The notes beneath the pieces were generated by a model, which saw only the letters and a list, made by a program, of their open reading frames with translations, was not told where the DNA came from and made no database searches. The position numbers and the translations under genes are program-made. From the NCBI GenBank assembly GCA_026413945.1, contig JAOAJX010000003.1, positions 1-64,000 on the forward strand: a stretch of 64,000 bases of DNA, read 5' to 3'. Source of the stretch: Candidatus Iainarchaeum sp. (GTDB lineage Archaea > Iainarchaeota > Iainarchaeia > Iainarchaeales > DTGL01). Positions 24,621-32,726 of this stretch are shown here, one piece after another (the stretch's first letter is position 1; every line of letters starts with the position of its first letter).

Positions 24621-25043
24621 ATGCAAGCGATAGAAGTTGTAATATTTTTTATTTTTGCCTTTTCAGTAGGTATGCTGGTGTTAGCATATATTGTGGGCAT
24701 TGATTTCACAGGTCTCCAAAAATCAATCACTTGCCTTTTCATACCTGATAGCTGCAAAGAAGCAATCCATAGCATTCAATATCAGCAGTTTTTCATTGAA
24801 ATTTCTAAATGCTGGAGATCATGTGCTTTCGGAGCCAGGGATGTCAATTGTGGGGTTTACAATGTAAAAACCGAAAAAGTAACGGGCGAAACATTTGACC
24901 TGAATGCTTTAAGAGCATACTTTAAAAAGAACAAGGTTTGTGAGGATTGCAACATACTTATAAAGAATGAGCCATTGGTTTTTCCAGCAATTGTTGAGCT
25001 TTCATGCTCAGATGACCTAAACAGCATATTTATTTCAAACTGA
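24621..25043 (+). CDS. Pilin-like cysteine-rich protein of locus 2
   Basis: Product of 140 residues: M-Q-A-I-E-V-V-I-F and a hydrophobic helix in the first 27 residues, then an outside domain with about eight cysteines (S-K-C-W-R-S-C, V-C-E-D-C among them). ATG at 24621 follows AGGTG. Same architecture as the four minus-strand proteins at 17824-19596. Last gene before the AT-rich gap that precedes the surface-protein genes. Likely minor pilin or pilus accessory protein. Confidence 0.62.
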   Translation: MQAIEVVIFFIFAFSVGMLVLAYIVGIDFTGLQKSITCLFIPDSCKEAIHSIQYQQFFIEISKCWRSCAFGARDVNCGVYNVKTEKVTGETFDLNALRAYFKKNKVCEDCNILIKNEPLVFPAIVELSCSDDLNSIFISN

Positions 25044-25084
25044 AGCAAAAAAATCTCAGGCAAAGTATTAAATTTTAAAAATTC

Positions 25085-25099
25085 ATTATAAAATATAAA
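25085..25099 (+). promoter_or_regulatory. Probable TATA region of the surface-protein operon
   Basis: An ATTATAAAATATAAA run lies about 25-35 bases before the ATG at 25121, in a 77-base AT-rich gap after the pilus locus 2 genes. A start near 25115 would leave little or no leader. Confidence 0.35.
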
Positions 25100-25120
25100 A
25101 AAAATAGTTGCAGGGATATC

Positions 25121-25870
25121 ATGAATAAGAAAAAAAATATGCTTATTTTTCTCATAGCAGTGTTTTTAATTAGCCAGGCATATTCGGAGGATATAAAAGT
25201 AATAAGCGCCTCAATCTATTATGATGCCAATTGTGTGACTGTTAAACTAGTTGAGTTAAAGGCAATTTATGGTTATGTCAGTGCTGAAGAGTTTCCAGGT
25301 AATGCCACACTTTTTCTCTTGGCTGATAATGGGCAAGAACTTTATAAAGGTAGGTTTGGCTTTATAGAGCCAATGCTTGTAGTAAGCCCACCAAGGGCAG
25401 ATGTTGACCCTAAAGCAAATGTTAGCAGCGGAGTGATTTATGCAAACGATACGATAAAGCAAATATTCTTGCCCTACTTTGAACAAGCGTCTAAGATTAA
25501 AATTGTTTTTGATAGCAACAAGGAGTTTGTTTTTGATATAAAAGAGCGTCTCTGTAACAAAAATTCGATATGTGAAAAAGAAGAAAGCGCAATATCTTGT
25601 TCAGATTGCAAGCCAAATGAGAAAGATGATTTTTGTGTTTTTTATTCTGATGGCATATGCGATCCCGATTGCTTAATAGGTGTTGACTCTGATTGCCTAA
25701 AAACTACTCCTAAAAAAACTCCAACCATACAAGAGACACCAGCACAATCACCTAAAGTGCGCACTGATGAGCATAGCTATAGCTCGATAACAATTATATA
25801 CGTTTTTATAGCGGCATTAGTGCTAATAGTAGTTGCTGTGCTATATATAAAAAGAAAAAAGGGTGATTAG
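25121..25870 (+). CDS. Cys-rich cell-surface protein, membrane anchored
   Basis: Product of 249 residues. A signal peptide covers about 1-22 (basic start, hydrophobic core, S-Q-A-Y-S-E). A beta-rich domain to about 140 follows. Then an eight-cysteine module contains S-I-C-E-K-E-E...S-C-S-D-C and D-G-I-C-D-P-D-C, a pattern common in archaeal surface proteins. A Thr/Pro-rich stalk and a carboxyl-terminal membrane helix with K-R-K-K-G-D complete it. It is coupled to the VWA protein gene by an 8-base overlap. Function unknown; probably displayed with its neighbours. Confidence 0.68.
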   Translation: MNKKKNMLIFLIAVFLISQAYSEDIKVISASIYYDANCVTVKLVELKAIYGYVSAEEFPGNATLFLLADNGQELYKGRFGFIEPMLVVSPPRADVDPKANVSSGVIYANDTIKQIFLPYFEQASKIKIVFDSNKEFVFDIKERLCNKNSICEKEESAISCSDCKPNEKDDFCVFYSDGICDPDCLIGVDSDCLKTTPKKTPTIQETPAQSPKVRTDEHSYSSITIIYVFIAALVLIVVAVLYIKRKKGD

Positions 25871-28034
25871 AATAGCCGACACCTCACAAGTGGTATCTGC
25901 TGCAATCGTAGTTGGACTTTTCTTTGTTGCACTTTTTGCCGTTGAAATAAGCAGATACCAACATGTTGCTCAACAGACAAAAGAAATGGAAACTTATTCT
26001 GAAGAAAAGCGCTTTGAAGAAAGCTTTGATGCTCTGCTTAAAATGACAGAGCCAAGGACAAAGGAAACTATAGGCGAGTTATTTGCAAACTGCGCTTACT
26101 ATGGCGCTGATGATAGAAACTATGGGGGAATAATTGTTAATTGCCGCGATGTGTTAGAAGAGCTTTTCGATAGCTTTTATGGGCGTGAAAATTATTACGC
26201 AAAAATTCCGCAGCACAGCAGTGAGATAACGAAGGGGATTGAAATTTACTTCATCGTTGATACTTCAAAAAGTATGACTGATGACATTAGCAAGATAGGT
26301 CAATCAGTTATTTACATAAAAAATAATTTTACAGGTGACGTTAACTTTCACATATATACACTTGCATCTGTAATGACTGTCCCACAGTGTTCAATGCCAA
26401 ATGTCGAATGCAAGGTAATTCCAGCTTCCGATCTAAGTGAGCTTTGCAAGCAGGCAGGAATACCACCAGAGCACTGTGTTCTTCAGGAAGCTTATGGTTT
26501 GGGGGTTGCATGGGTTGCTCAAAATATTCCAATTGATTCAAATAACATTCGCATTTTAATTCCGCTTTCTGATGAACTTTCTTGCTCTGACGAGTTTATA
26601 TCTCAAGGCACTTCTTATGGTGGTAAAGCTTATGCTGACAAGAGCATTGATTTTGGGATAAGTGTAGCAAAAAACCACAAAAACTTTTATGTTTATCCAA
26701 TCCTATGTGACCCCTTAAATGTTAACAACCCAGGTCAAATTCGACAAATTCACGATGAAAATGCAATAATTGAAGATATGAATAGGTTGGCAAATTCACT
26801 CAAAGGTGAGTTTATTGACTTTTCTAAGGGTTACTCGCAGGCGAAACTCGATATATTGCTTGAAAAAATAATTTTTGGCTCAACCACCAAGCGAGAAGGC
26901 CTTATCGAAATTGGTACAAAAAAAGAACGTGCTGAGCGCTACTCATATGACCGCACAGTAATAATGCCTAGCAAAAAACCAGCTCATTTTACATTATGGG
27001 TTTACAAAGAACGTGTTCCACATCAGATGAAGACTGTTGTTGTCAAGATGCCACCGATAGCCATAATAAATGCAGATCCCAGAGTTTTAGCTCAAGAGCC
27101 TTATACTACAACCCTTGATGGTTCAGCATCTTATGACCCAGATGGTGGCACAATAGTATCATATGAATGGGATTTAAATGGTAAAATTCTGAGTACACAA
27201 CCAAAATTTACACATACTTTTTCGGAGCCGGGGCAATATAAAATTAAGCTAACTGTTACAGATGACGAAGGGCAAAAGGGTTCTACAACCATTACAATAT
27301 TTGTTGGCAAAAAACCAACTTTTAATTTCATCTTTGTTCCGGTAAACTGGTCAGGTTCAAATGCAAGTTTCGAATCTACTGCGATGGCACATTTCAATTT
27401 CTTCGTTAAAGGCGCAAAACTCGATGATTGTAAGGATAATTACTCCATTATTATAATGTCTCCAGAATCTCATAATTGCCAGGTTTCGTTGCTAAACAAT
27501 TGCATGAGGGAAGGAATGCGCTTCGATGTCTTCAACCAAATTGTTAAATGCGTACAAAACGCTGGTTACAGTATAAATTGGACAAGCATGCGCATAGTCG
27601 CAATTACGAAAAGCGATATATGTTTCTATATTCCACATGCTGAATATGCAATAATTGGCTTTACTGAGTTTGGATCCTATCCTACAGTTTGCGAAGCTCG
27701 TTATAATGAATGTTCTGCTCATGAATTAGGTCATCAATTCTACTTTTGTGAGCAGTATTATCAGAATTCATGGCTGTCTCAGAATTCCCGGCTTTCTTCA
27801 ATAGGGGGATGCAAAAACAAATATCCTGATGGTACAAACCATTGTCAACAATATGGTTCTCTTACAACAAATTGTCCTGAATATCTTGGCAGAATACCTG
27901 ATTGTCTAGGTAGGAAAATACCTGTTGGTGGCTCGGTTGGAAGGAGCCTAATGGGTCCAGGCGGTATCTCAGCACCAAGGCTCTTTGACTGCTTTGAAGA
28001 ACCAGTTATAAGGAGTGCATTGAAATGTCAGTAA
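25863..28034 (+). CDS. VWA-PKD-metalloprotease surface protein, possible pilus tip protein
   Basis: Product of about 720 residues. A single hydrophobic helix lies near residues 8-28 with no cleavable leader. A von Willebrand A region starts near 125 with the metal site D-T-S-K-S (D133) and a later I-P-L-S-D-E strand. A PKD domain at about 398-483 has D-G-S-A-S-Y-D-P-D-G-G and Y-E-W-D. A zinc protease motif H-E-L-G-H (620-624) with Cys residues around it follows. The GTG at 25863 lies inside GGGTGAT, and an in-frame ATA at 25872 is better spaced; see findings. VWA plus an amino-terminal anchor next to pilus genes recalls PilY1/PilC-type tip adhesins, an inference. Confidence 0.72.
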   Translation: MIRIADTSQVVSAAIVVGLFFVALFAVEISRYQHVAQQTKEMETYSEEKRFEESFDALLKMTEPRTKETIGELFANCAYYGADDRNYGGIIVNCRDVLEELFDSFYGRENYYAKIPQHSSEITKGIEIYFIVDTSKSMTDDISKIGQSVIYIKNNFTGDVNFHIYTLASVMTVPQCSMPNVECKVIPASDLSELCKQAGIPPEHCVLQEAYGLGVAWVAQNIPIDSNNIRILIPLSDELSCSDEFISQGTSYGGKAYADKSIDFGISVAKNHKNFYVYPILCDPLNVNNPGQIRQIHDENAIIEDMNRLANSLKGEFIDFSKGYSQAKLDILLEKIIFGSTTKREGLIEIGTKKERAERYSYDRTVIMPSKKPAHFTLWVYKERVPHQMKTVVVKMPPIAIINADPRVLAQEPYTTTLDGSASYDPDGGTIVSYEWDLNGKILSTQPKFTHTFSEPGQYKIKLTVTDDEGQKGSTTITIFVGKKPTFNFIFVPVNWSGSNASFESTAMAHFNFFVKGAKLDDCKDNYSIIIMSPESHNCQVSLLNNCMREGMRFDVFNQIVKCVQNAGYSINWTSMRIVAITKSDICFYIPHAEYAIIGFTEFGSYPTVCEARYNECSAHELGHQFYFCEQYYQNSWLSQNSRLSSIGGCKNKYPDGTNHCQQYGSLTTNCPEYLGRIPDCLGRKIPVGGSVGRSLMGPGGISAPRLFDCFEEPVIRSALKCQ

Positions 28035-29248
28035 GTTTTTTGAATTTTAAAATAGGCCAAAAAGGAAATATTTTGGCTTTTATTGTAATTGCCATACTCT
28101 CACTTGTTTTTATACTTGTGCTTACAAGGCATGAGCCTCTAAGAATTCCGAAGGACATAAACACTGAAACAAAAGTGGAAACCATAACAATGGAAAACAT
28201 AGTTCGTTCGGTAAGGCAAAGCATACAAAACTTTTCAAAAGAGGGCCTCTCTACGCAATCAAGTCTTTGGGTTTGCAATATTTTTATGCCACCGGTTGCA
28301 AACGAAATTGATACCAATGGATCTTTTTTTATAAGCAAAGAACTTGGTGGTTGCTTAAGAAGAATAACCGAAGATCTTGGATATGGATATAATACCGATT
28401 TCAATGTATCACTCGGCTTGTATGATGGCAATAGTATGCAAGAACAACTTGACAAAATGATGTCTCTCCCAAACGATCGCGTTGATGTGAATGTTTCTTT
28501 TGTTGTAGCCGGAGCCAAAATTGAAAGCGGTGAAAGAAGGTTTTCAAATAACTATGCTCTATCTTACCCCTATCGAACATGGCATGCTTACAAAAAATAC
28601 CTTGAGTGGGGGCAGAATTACTTATCAATACTTGGCCTAGATATCTGCGAAGAATTAAGGAAAGCAAAAGGGCCTTGCCTGTTTGTCGGCAAAGCGGATC
28701 CAACATATCACATACTCACAACCGATGACTATGTTAGATCTAAAATAGATCTCAACGATGTGAATATTGACAACGCACTTAATAAGCAGCTCGACTATCT
28801 GAACCAAATAATGAACCCAATAAGTTTTGAGTGCGAATACGAAAAGATTTCTGAAAAGAAAGACCTTGCGATAAGCAGGGATCAGAATTGTGTTACTCCA
28901 CGTTGTTCAGGTATCCAAATTATTGAGTATGATGTTCCGGGAGCCTGCGGAACACAAGAAGAAAGACATGGCACAGCATGTCCACCAAGAGAAGCTCTCG
29001 GTCCATGGGTGGCACCGCCAATGGGCACAGTTGAGCGCAATTACACGAAGTCCTGCACTGCAGGACAATGCAAAATAGAAATAGTTGGTGCAAACCCATA
29101 CGTAGCCTTTAGTGTAAAATTCAGATGCAAAGATACAACTAGAAGCATTTCCATGGAGCAAGGCGTGGAACCTTACACCTTACAAATAGGCGTTTATGCT
29201 AATATTGTGCGTGTTTGCCCACCAGTTTCAATACCTCTTGAAAAATAA
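28025..29248 (+). CDS. Membrane-anchored surface protein, unknown
   Basis: Product of 407 residues. G-Q-K-G-N-I-L-A-F near residues 11-19 precedes one hydrophobic helix, so it may be processed like a pilin or act as a signal anchor. The outside part is over 350 residues with about twelve cysteines, including two long C-x-G-T and C-P-P-R segments. No enzyme motif was seen. It overlaps the VWA gene by 10 bases and ends the surface operon. Presumably it works with the VWA protein. Confidence 0.65.
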   Translation: MSVSFLNFKIGQKGNILAFIVIAILSLVFILVLTRHEPLRIPKDINTETKVETITMENIVRSVRQSIQNFSKEGLSTQSSLWVCNIFMPPVANEIDTNGSFFISKELGGCLRRITEDLGYGYNTDFNVSLGLYDGNSMQEQLDKMMSLPNDRVDVNVSFVVAGAKIESGERRFSNNYALSYPYRTWHAYKKYLEWGQNYLSILGLDICEELRKAKGPCLFVGKADPTYHILTTDDYVRSKIDLNDVNIDNALNKQLDYLNQIMNPISFECEYEKISEKKDLAISRDQNCVTPRCSGIQIIEYDVPGACGTQEERHGTACPPREALGPWVAPPMGTVERNYTKSCTAGQCKIEIVGANPYVAFSVKFRCKDTTRSISMEQGVEPYTLQIGVYANIVRVCPPVSIPLEK

Positions 29249-29291
29249 TTTATGATGTATTTTTAAATTCCAAAGATATATATTTATTAAG

Positions 29292-29699
29292 GTGGTTAAA
29301 ATAAAGCTGCCTTTTTTTAGTAAGAAAAAAGAGGAAGAAGAAGTTTCAATTGATTTGGGCAGAAGCACCTTTCCAGGCCTCGAAAGTAATATTGAGTCGC
29401 CCTCTCCATTTATCAAAGATATTAAAGATGAGGAGCAGCAAGACATATTTTCGGAGCTCGAATCCCAATTAGAAGAAGACTTCTCTGATACCAAACCGAA
29501 GGAGAGAAAAGAGATATCCAAAGTAAAAGAGGAATTAAAAGAAGCACTTGAACATCCAATCAGCCAAGAGAAAAGCACGGAATCTGATAAAGTTCAGCAA
29601 AAGACACCAACTAGTGCTACTATAAGCTCTTTAAGCAGAAGCCAAAATTCATTGGATGAAAGAATTGCATCAATAAAGAAAGAACTTGGGCTTCTGTAA
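29292..29699 (+). CDS. Highly charged, probably disordered cytoplasmic protein
   Basis: Product of about 135 residues, dominated by Glu, Lys, Ser and Asp. After L-P-F-F-S-K-K-K-E-E-E-E it is low in hydrophobic residues, with a predicted short helix at the end (S-L-D-E-R-I-A-S-I-K-K-E-L-G). The GTG at 29292 lies within AAGGTGGT, and an in-frame ATA at 29301 has the usual spacing from it. A TTTTTAAAT box at 29260-29268 would start the transcript close to 29290. No family was recognised. It precedes RfcL by 38 bases. Confidence 0.55.
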   Translation: MVKIKLPFFSKKKEEEEVSIDLGRSTFPGLESNIESPSPFIKDIKDEEQQDIFSELESQLEEDFSDTKPKERKEISKVKEELKEALEHPISQEKSTESDKVQQKTPTSATISSLSRSQNSLDERIASIKKELGLL

Positions 29700-29737
29700 A
29701 GAGAACTAATTTAACCTTTTTCAGCAATATTATTTTA

Positions 29738-31048
29738 ATGGTCGAACTGTGGACTGAAAAGTATGCACCTAAAAAATGGTGTGATTTTATAGGAAATAGC
29801 CAAGCAGTGGCACAAATCAAAGAGTGGGCTGAATCCTGGCAGAAAGGAATTCCGCAAAAGCCAATTATATTGCATGGTCCTGTTGGCAACGGCAAAACAA
29901 CGCTTGCCTCCTTATGTGCCAAAGAGATGGGTTGGCAACTTTTTGAAATGAACGCCAGCGACTTTCGCACCAAGGAACTTATAGAGAAATTTGCAGGCAA
30001 TGCTGCGCAAGGTGCTTCGCTTTTCGGCTCTTTGCGCCTCATATTGCTAGATGAAGTTGATGGTCTACAGGCACAAGATAAAGGGGGTGCTGAAGCAATC
30101 GCAAAACTAATTAAAGATTCAAAAAATCCAATTATGCTTACGGCAAATGACATATATGAAAATAAGAAGCTTCTGCCAATCAGGGCAGGATGCGAAATAA
30201 TAAAAATGGATAGAGTTGCCCACCCACAAATATTTGCTTTACTTAAGAAGATTTGCATATCGGAAAAACTTGCTTTTGAGGAAGCAGCGCTTGAGCTTTT
30301 GGCAAAAAATTCCGCTGGAGATATTAGGGCAGCAATACTCGATTTGCAAACACTTTCTTTTTCAGGCCATATTACAGTTGATACAGTTAAACTTCTGAGC
30401 TACAGAGAACGCGGGCAAAACATATTTAACGTTATGGCAATGATACTTAAAGCAAAAAAAATCCAAGAAGTACGCAATTCAAGGGTGCAATCAGATGTTG
30501 ATGATGAGATGCTTATAGCTTGGATATCTGAAAATATACCATTGCAATATGACCCAATTGATACTGCAAGCGCAATGAATCAGCTTTCTTTAGCAGATGT
30601 TTTTGATGGTCGCATACTAAAGAGACAATACTATGGCCTCAAGCGCTATGTTTCAGACTTGGCAACAGCTTGCGCAGCGCTAAGCCGTAGCAAAGAATAC
30701 CGTGGCTGGGTAAAATACCAATTTCCCAAATTTATAAATGAACTCAGCAAAAGCTCAGAGCAAAGAGCCATAAAGAAGAGCATATGCAAAAAAATAGCTG
30801 TTCAAATAAATGAGTCAGCCAAGAGCGTTGCACAGAATGAGCTCCCATTAATAATGCTTCTCTTTTCAGATAAGAAGCATGCAGCCTCACTAACCGCCTT
30901 GTTTGGCTTTGATGAGAAAGAAGTTTCTTTCTTATTACACGATAAAAAGTCAGATGATGTGCTTAAAATAATTGAAAGCGCAGAAGAAATTAAAGCAGAC
31001 CTTCTCAAAGAAAAACTTCCCAAACTCAAAAAACTCAAAACCAAATAA
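29738..31048 (+). CDS. rfcL: Replication factor C large subunit
   Basis: Product of 436 residues. It starts W-T-E-K-Y-A-P-K-K-W-C-D-F-I-G, the typical RFC box, with Walker A G-P-V-G-N-G-K-T-T at 47-55, Walker B L-I-L-L-D-E-V-D-G near 106, and L-T-A-N-D as sensor 1. There is a long helical collar domain and a Lys-rich tail. With the small subunit (not in this window) it loads PCNA onto primed DNA. The large-subunit assignment rests on D-E-V-D and the collar extension. No PIP-box was seen at the very end (K-L-K-K-L-K-T-K). Confidence 0.93.
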   Translation: MVELWTEKYAPKKWCDFIGNSQAVAQIKEWAESWQKGIPQKPIILHGPVGNGKTTLASLCAKEMGWQLFEMNASDFRTKELIEKFAGNAAQGASLFGSLRLILLDEVDGLQAQDKGGAEAIAKLIKDSKNPIMLTANDIYENKKLLPIRAGCEIIKMDRVAHPQIFALLKKICISEKLAFEEAALELLAKNSAGDIRAAILDLQTLSFSGHITVDTVKLLSYRERGQNIFNVMAMILKAKKIQEVRNSRVQSDVDDEMLIAWISENIPLQYDPIDTASAMNQLSLADVFDGRILKRQYYGLKRYVSDLATACAALSRSKEYRGWVKYQFPKFINELSKSSEQRAIKKSICKKIAVQINESAKSVAQNELPLIMLLFSDKKHAASLTALFGFDEKEVSFLLHDKKSDDVLKIIESAEEIKADLLKEKLPKLKKLKTK

Positions 31049-31095
31049 TTCAAACAAAATGGAAAAAACCACTATCCTTCCCTTCGAAAAATTCT

Positions 31096-32058
31096 TTACT
31101 GCTTACCTAGTTTCACTGCAAACGCTTTTAAAAATGCAAGTTTTCTTTCTTTGTTTGCTTCATATCGATAATCCCAACTTATACTTTGACCCAAAGGATC
31201 CGAAACAAAGAAAGAGATTATGCTATCGTGCTTTATACAAATACCACTCAAGCAGCATTTTGGCTTTTCTCCAATATCGCAGTTCCAATCTTCAGCAACT
31301 TTTTTGCGTATGCCTTCAAAACTTATATTATTCAAGCCAGAAACGTTTAGGAAGTTCTTGTGTGCAGTGAGCTCATAAATATTGAATTCTGTATAGGCAA
31401 GACTTATAGAATCCGGTTTTTCTCTCTTGAAAGTTATTTCTGTTAATTTTGCACTCTTTACCGAAGTTGGGATTTTTTCAAAAACTGAATTTTCAAAGTT
31501 TTTGCCTTCCATATATCTTATGCTTTTTACTGTTTCAAAGTAGGGCTCACAGAGAAACCCTGTGTTTAAGTCAGATTTTATTTTGTAGCCTCTTATGCAC
31601 TCTTTTCCAGTCGCAACCATTCTTGAGTTACTGTCAAATCCACTAACTTGTCCATGAAGCAATATGCTTATCCCGCAACTTGCATCTTCTCCTGTTTCAA
31701 GGAGTAGCTCAACATTACAATCTTTTAAAGATCCGCTTCCTTTCCTTTCTGGTTTCCTTAAGGCAAAAACCATCATAATGTTCGAATCTTCCACCACTTC
31801 CGAGAAATATAAATCACATGAAACACCACTTTTTTCAATTATCCCCCTATCTTTATAACAAATTATTTCTTTTGCGTCAAAGAGTAAAATTCCACTCTCT
31901 TTAATCCTGTTTAGGTCTTCTGCCAACAGCGGCAATCCAACATTTTTGTTTTTTGAGAGCTCTTCAAATGGTGCAATGTAAAAAAGGTTATTAAAAAAGC
32001 AAAACAGGAAAAAAGCAAAAACAAATACCATAACAACTGAACCAAAATATTCTTTCAT
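31096..32058 (-). CDS. Membrane-anchored protein, unknown
   Basis: Product of 320 residues: M-K-E-Y-F-G-S-V-V-M-V-F and a hydrophobic helix (about 6-25), then an outside domain of nearly 300 residues with about eleven cysteines (K-C-C-L-S-G-I-C near the end). The ATG at 32058 overlaps the upstream CPBP protease stop as ATGA. No family was recognised. The coupling suggests membership in the pheS-pheT-protease transcript, though a functional link is not evident. Confidence 0.6.
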   Translation of the reverse strand: MKEYFGSVVMVFVFAFFLFCFFNNLFYIAPFEELSKNKNVGLPLLAEDLNRIKESGILLFDAKEIICYKDRGIIEKSGVSCDLYFSEVVEDSNIMMVFALRKPERKGSGSLKDCNVELLLETGEDASCGISILLHGQVSGFDSNSRMVATGKECIRGYKIKSDLNTGFLCEPYFETVKSIRYMEGKNFENSVFEKIPTSVKSAKLTEITFKREKPDSISLAYTEFNIYELTAHKNFLNVSGLNNISFEGIRKKVAEDWNCDIGEKPKCCLSGICIKHDSIISFFVSDPLGQSISWDYRYEANKERKLAFLKAFAVKLGKQ

Positions 32059-32717
32059 AACGATACCCAAAAATGGTTGTACAATGCAAGAAAGAGAATT
32101 AGGTTATATGTGCCATGCAGCCACATCGCAGAAATAAGGCCTTCCTTTAAGAAATGTTTACCTATTATTGTGCCAACCAAAAAAGTTGCAATTATAATAC
32201 CAAAATCTCTATATGATGAAACCACGCCCAGAGTATGCGAAATTCCAAAAGCTATAGAGCTGAATAACAAAGCTGTTGCTGTGGAATGCTTAAAATTGAA
32301 AAGCTCAAGTATTTTTTTTGTCTTATCAAGCAAAAACCATCTAAATATAAATTCCTCCAAAATGGGTGCAGTAAGCAATATAATGAATATAGACTTGCTA
32401 TCATACCTAAAATCACTTATATTCTCAACCTCTGCGCCAAAAACATAGTAAAAAAATAGGCTTACAATAAATACTACAAAGAAGCAAATTAGCAATGGTC
32501 TGCCCATTTTCGAAAAAAAGCCAAATATTTTTAAAGCGGCCTCATTTGAATTTCCTACATTGTTTTTTTCAAATATAAAAATTACTATAAGACTACCCCA
32601 AAAACTCAAAAACATTGCAATGCCAAAGTAGCCACCTAAGAATGAGAGATAAAGAAATACAAGGGCTAATAAGAAGAATGTTTTTTGAAAATTGTCAAAC
32701 CCTTGCCGATGGCTCAT
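32055..32717 (-). CDS. CPBP-family intramembrane protease
   Basis: Product of 220 residues with six to eight membrane helices. The three family motifs are present: E-E-F-I-F-R-W (EExxxR) near residue 119, F-G-I-S-H near 158, and W-L-H-G-T-Y-N (HxxxN) near 200. These mark the glutamic CAAX/Abi-type intramembrane peptidases. ATG at 32717 after AGGGATCG; it lies 9 bases after PheT and is coupled to the next gene. The target is unknown. Confidence 0.88.
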   Translation of the reverse strand: MSHRQGFDNFQKTFFLLALVFLYLSFLGGYFGIAMFLSFWGSLIVIFIFEKNNVGNSNEAALKIFGFFSKMGRPLLICFFVVFIVSLFFYYVFGAEVENISDFRYDSKSIFIILLTAPILEEFIFRWFLLDKTKKILELFNFKHSTATALLFSSIAFGISHTLGVVSSYRDFGIIIATFLVGTIIGKHFLKEGLISAMWLHGTYNLILFLALYNHFWVSL

Positions 32718-32726
32718 CAACGATCC

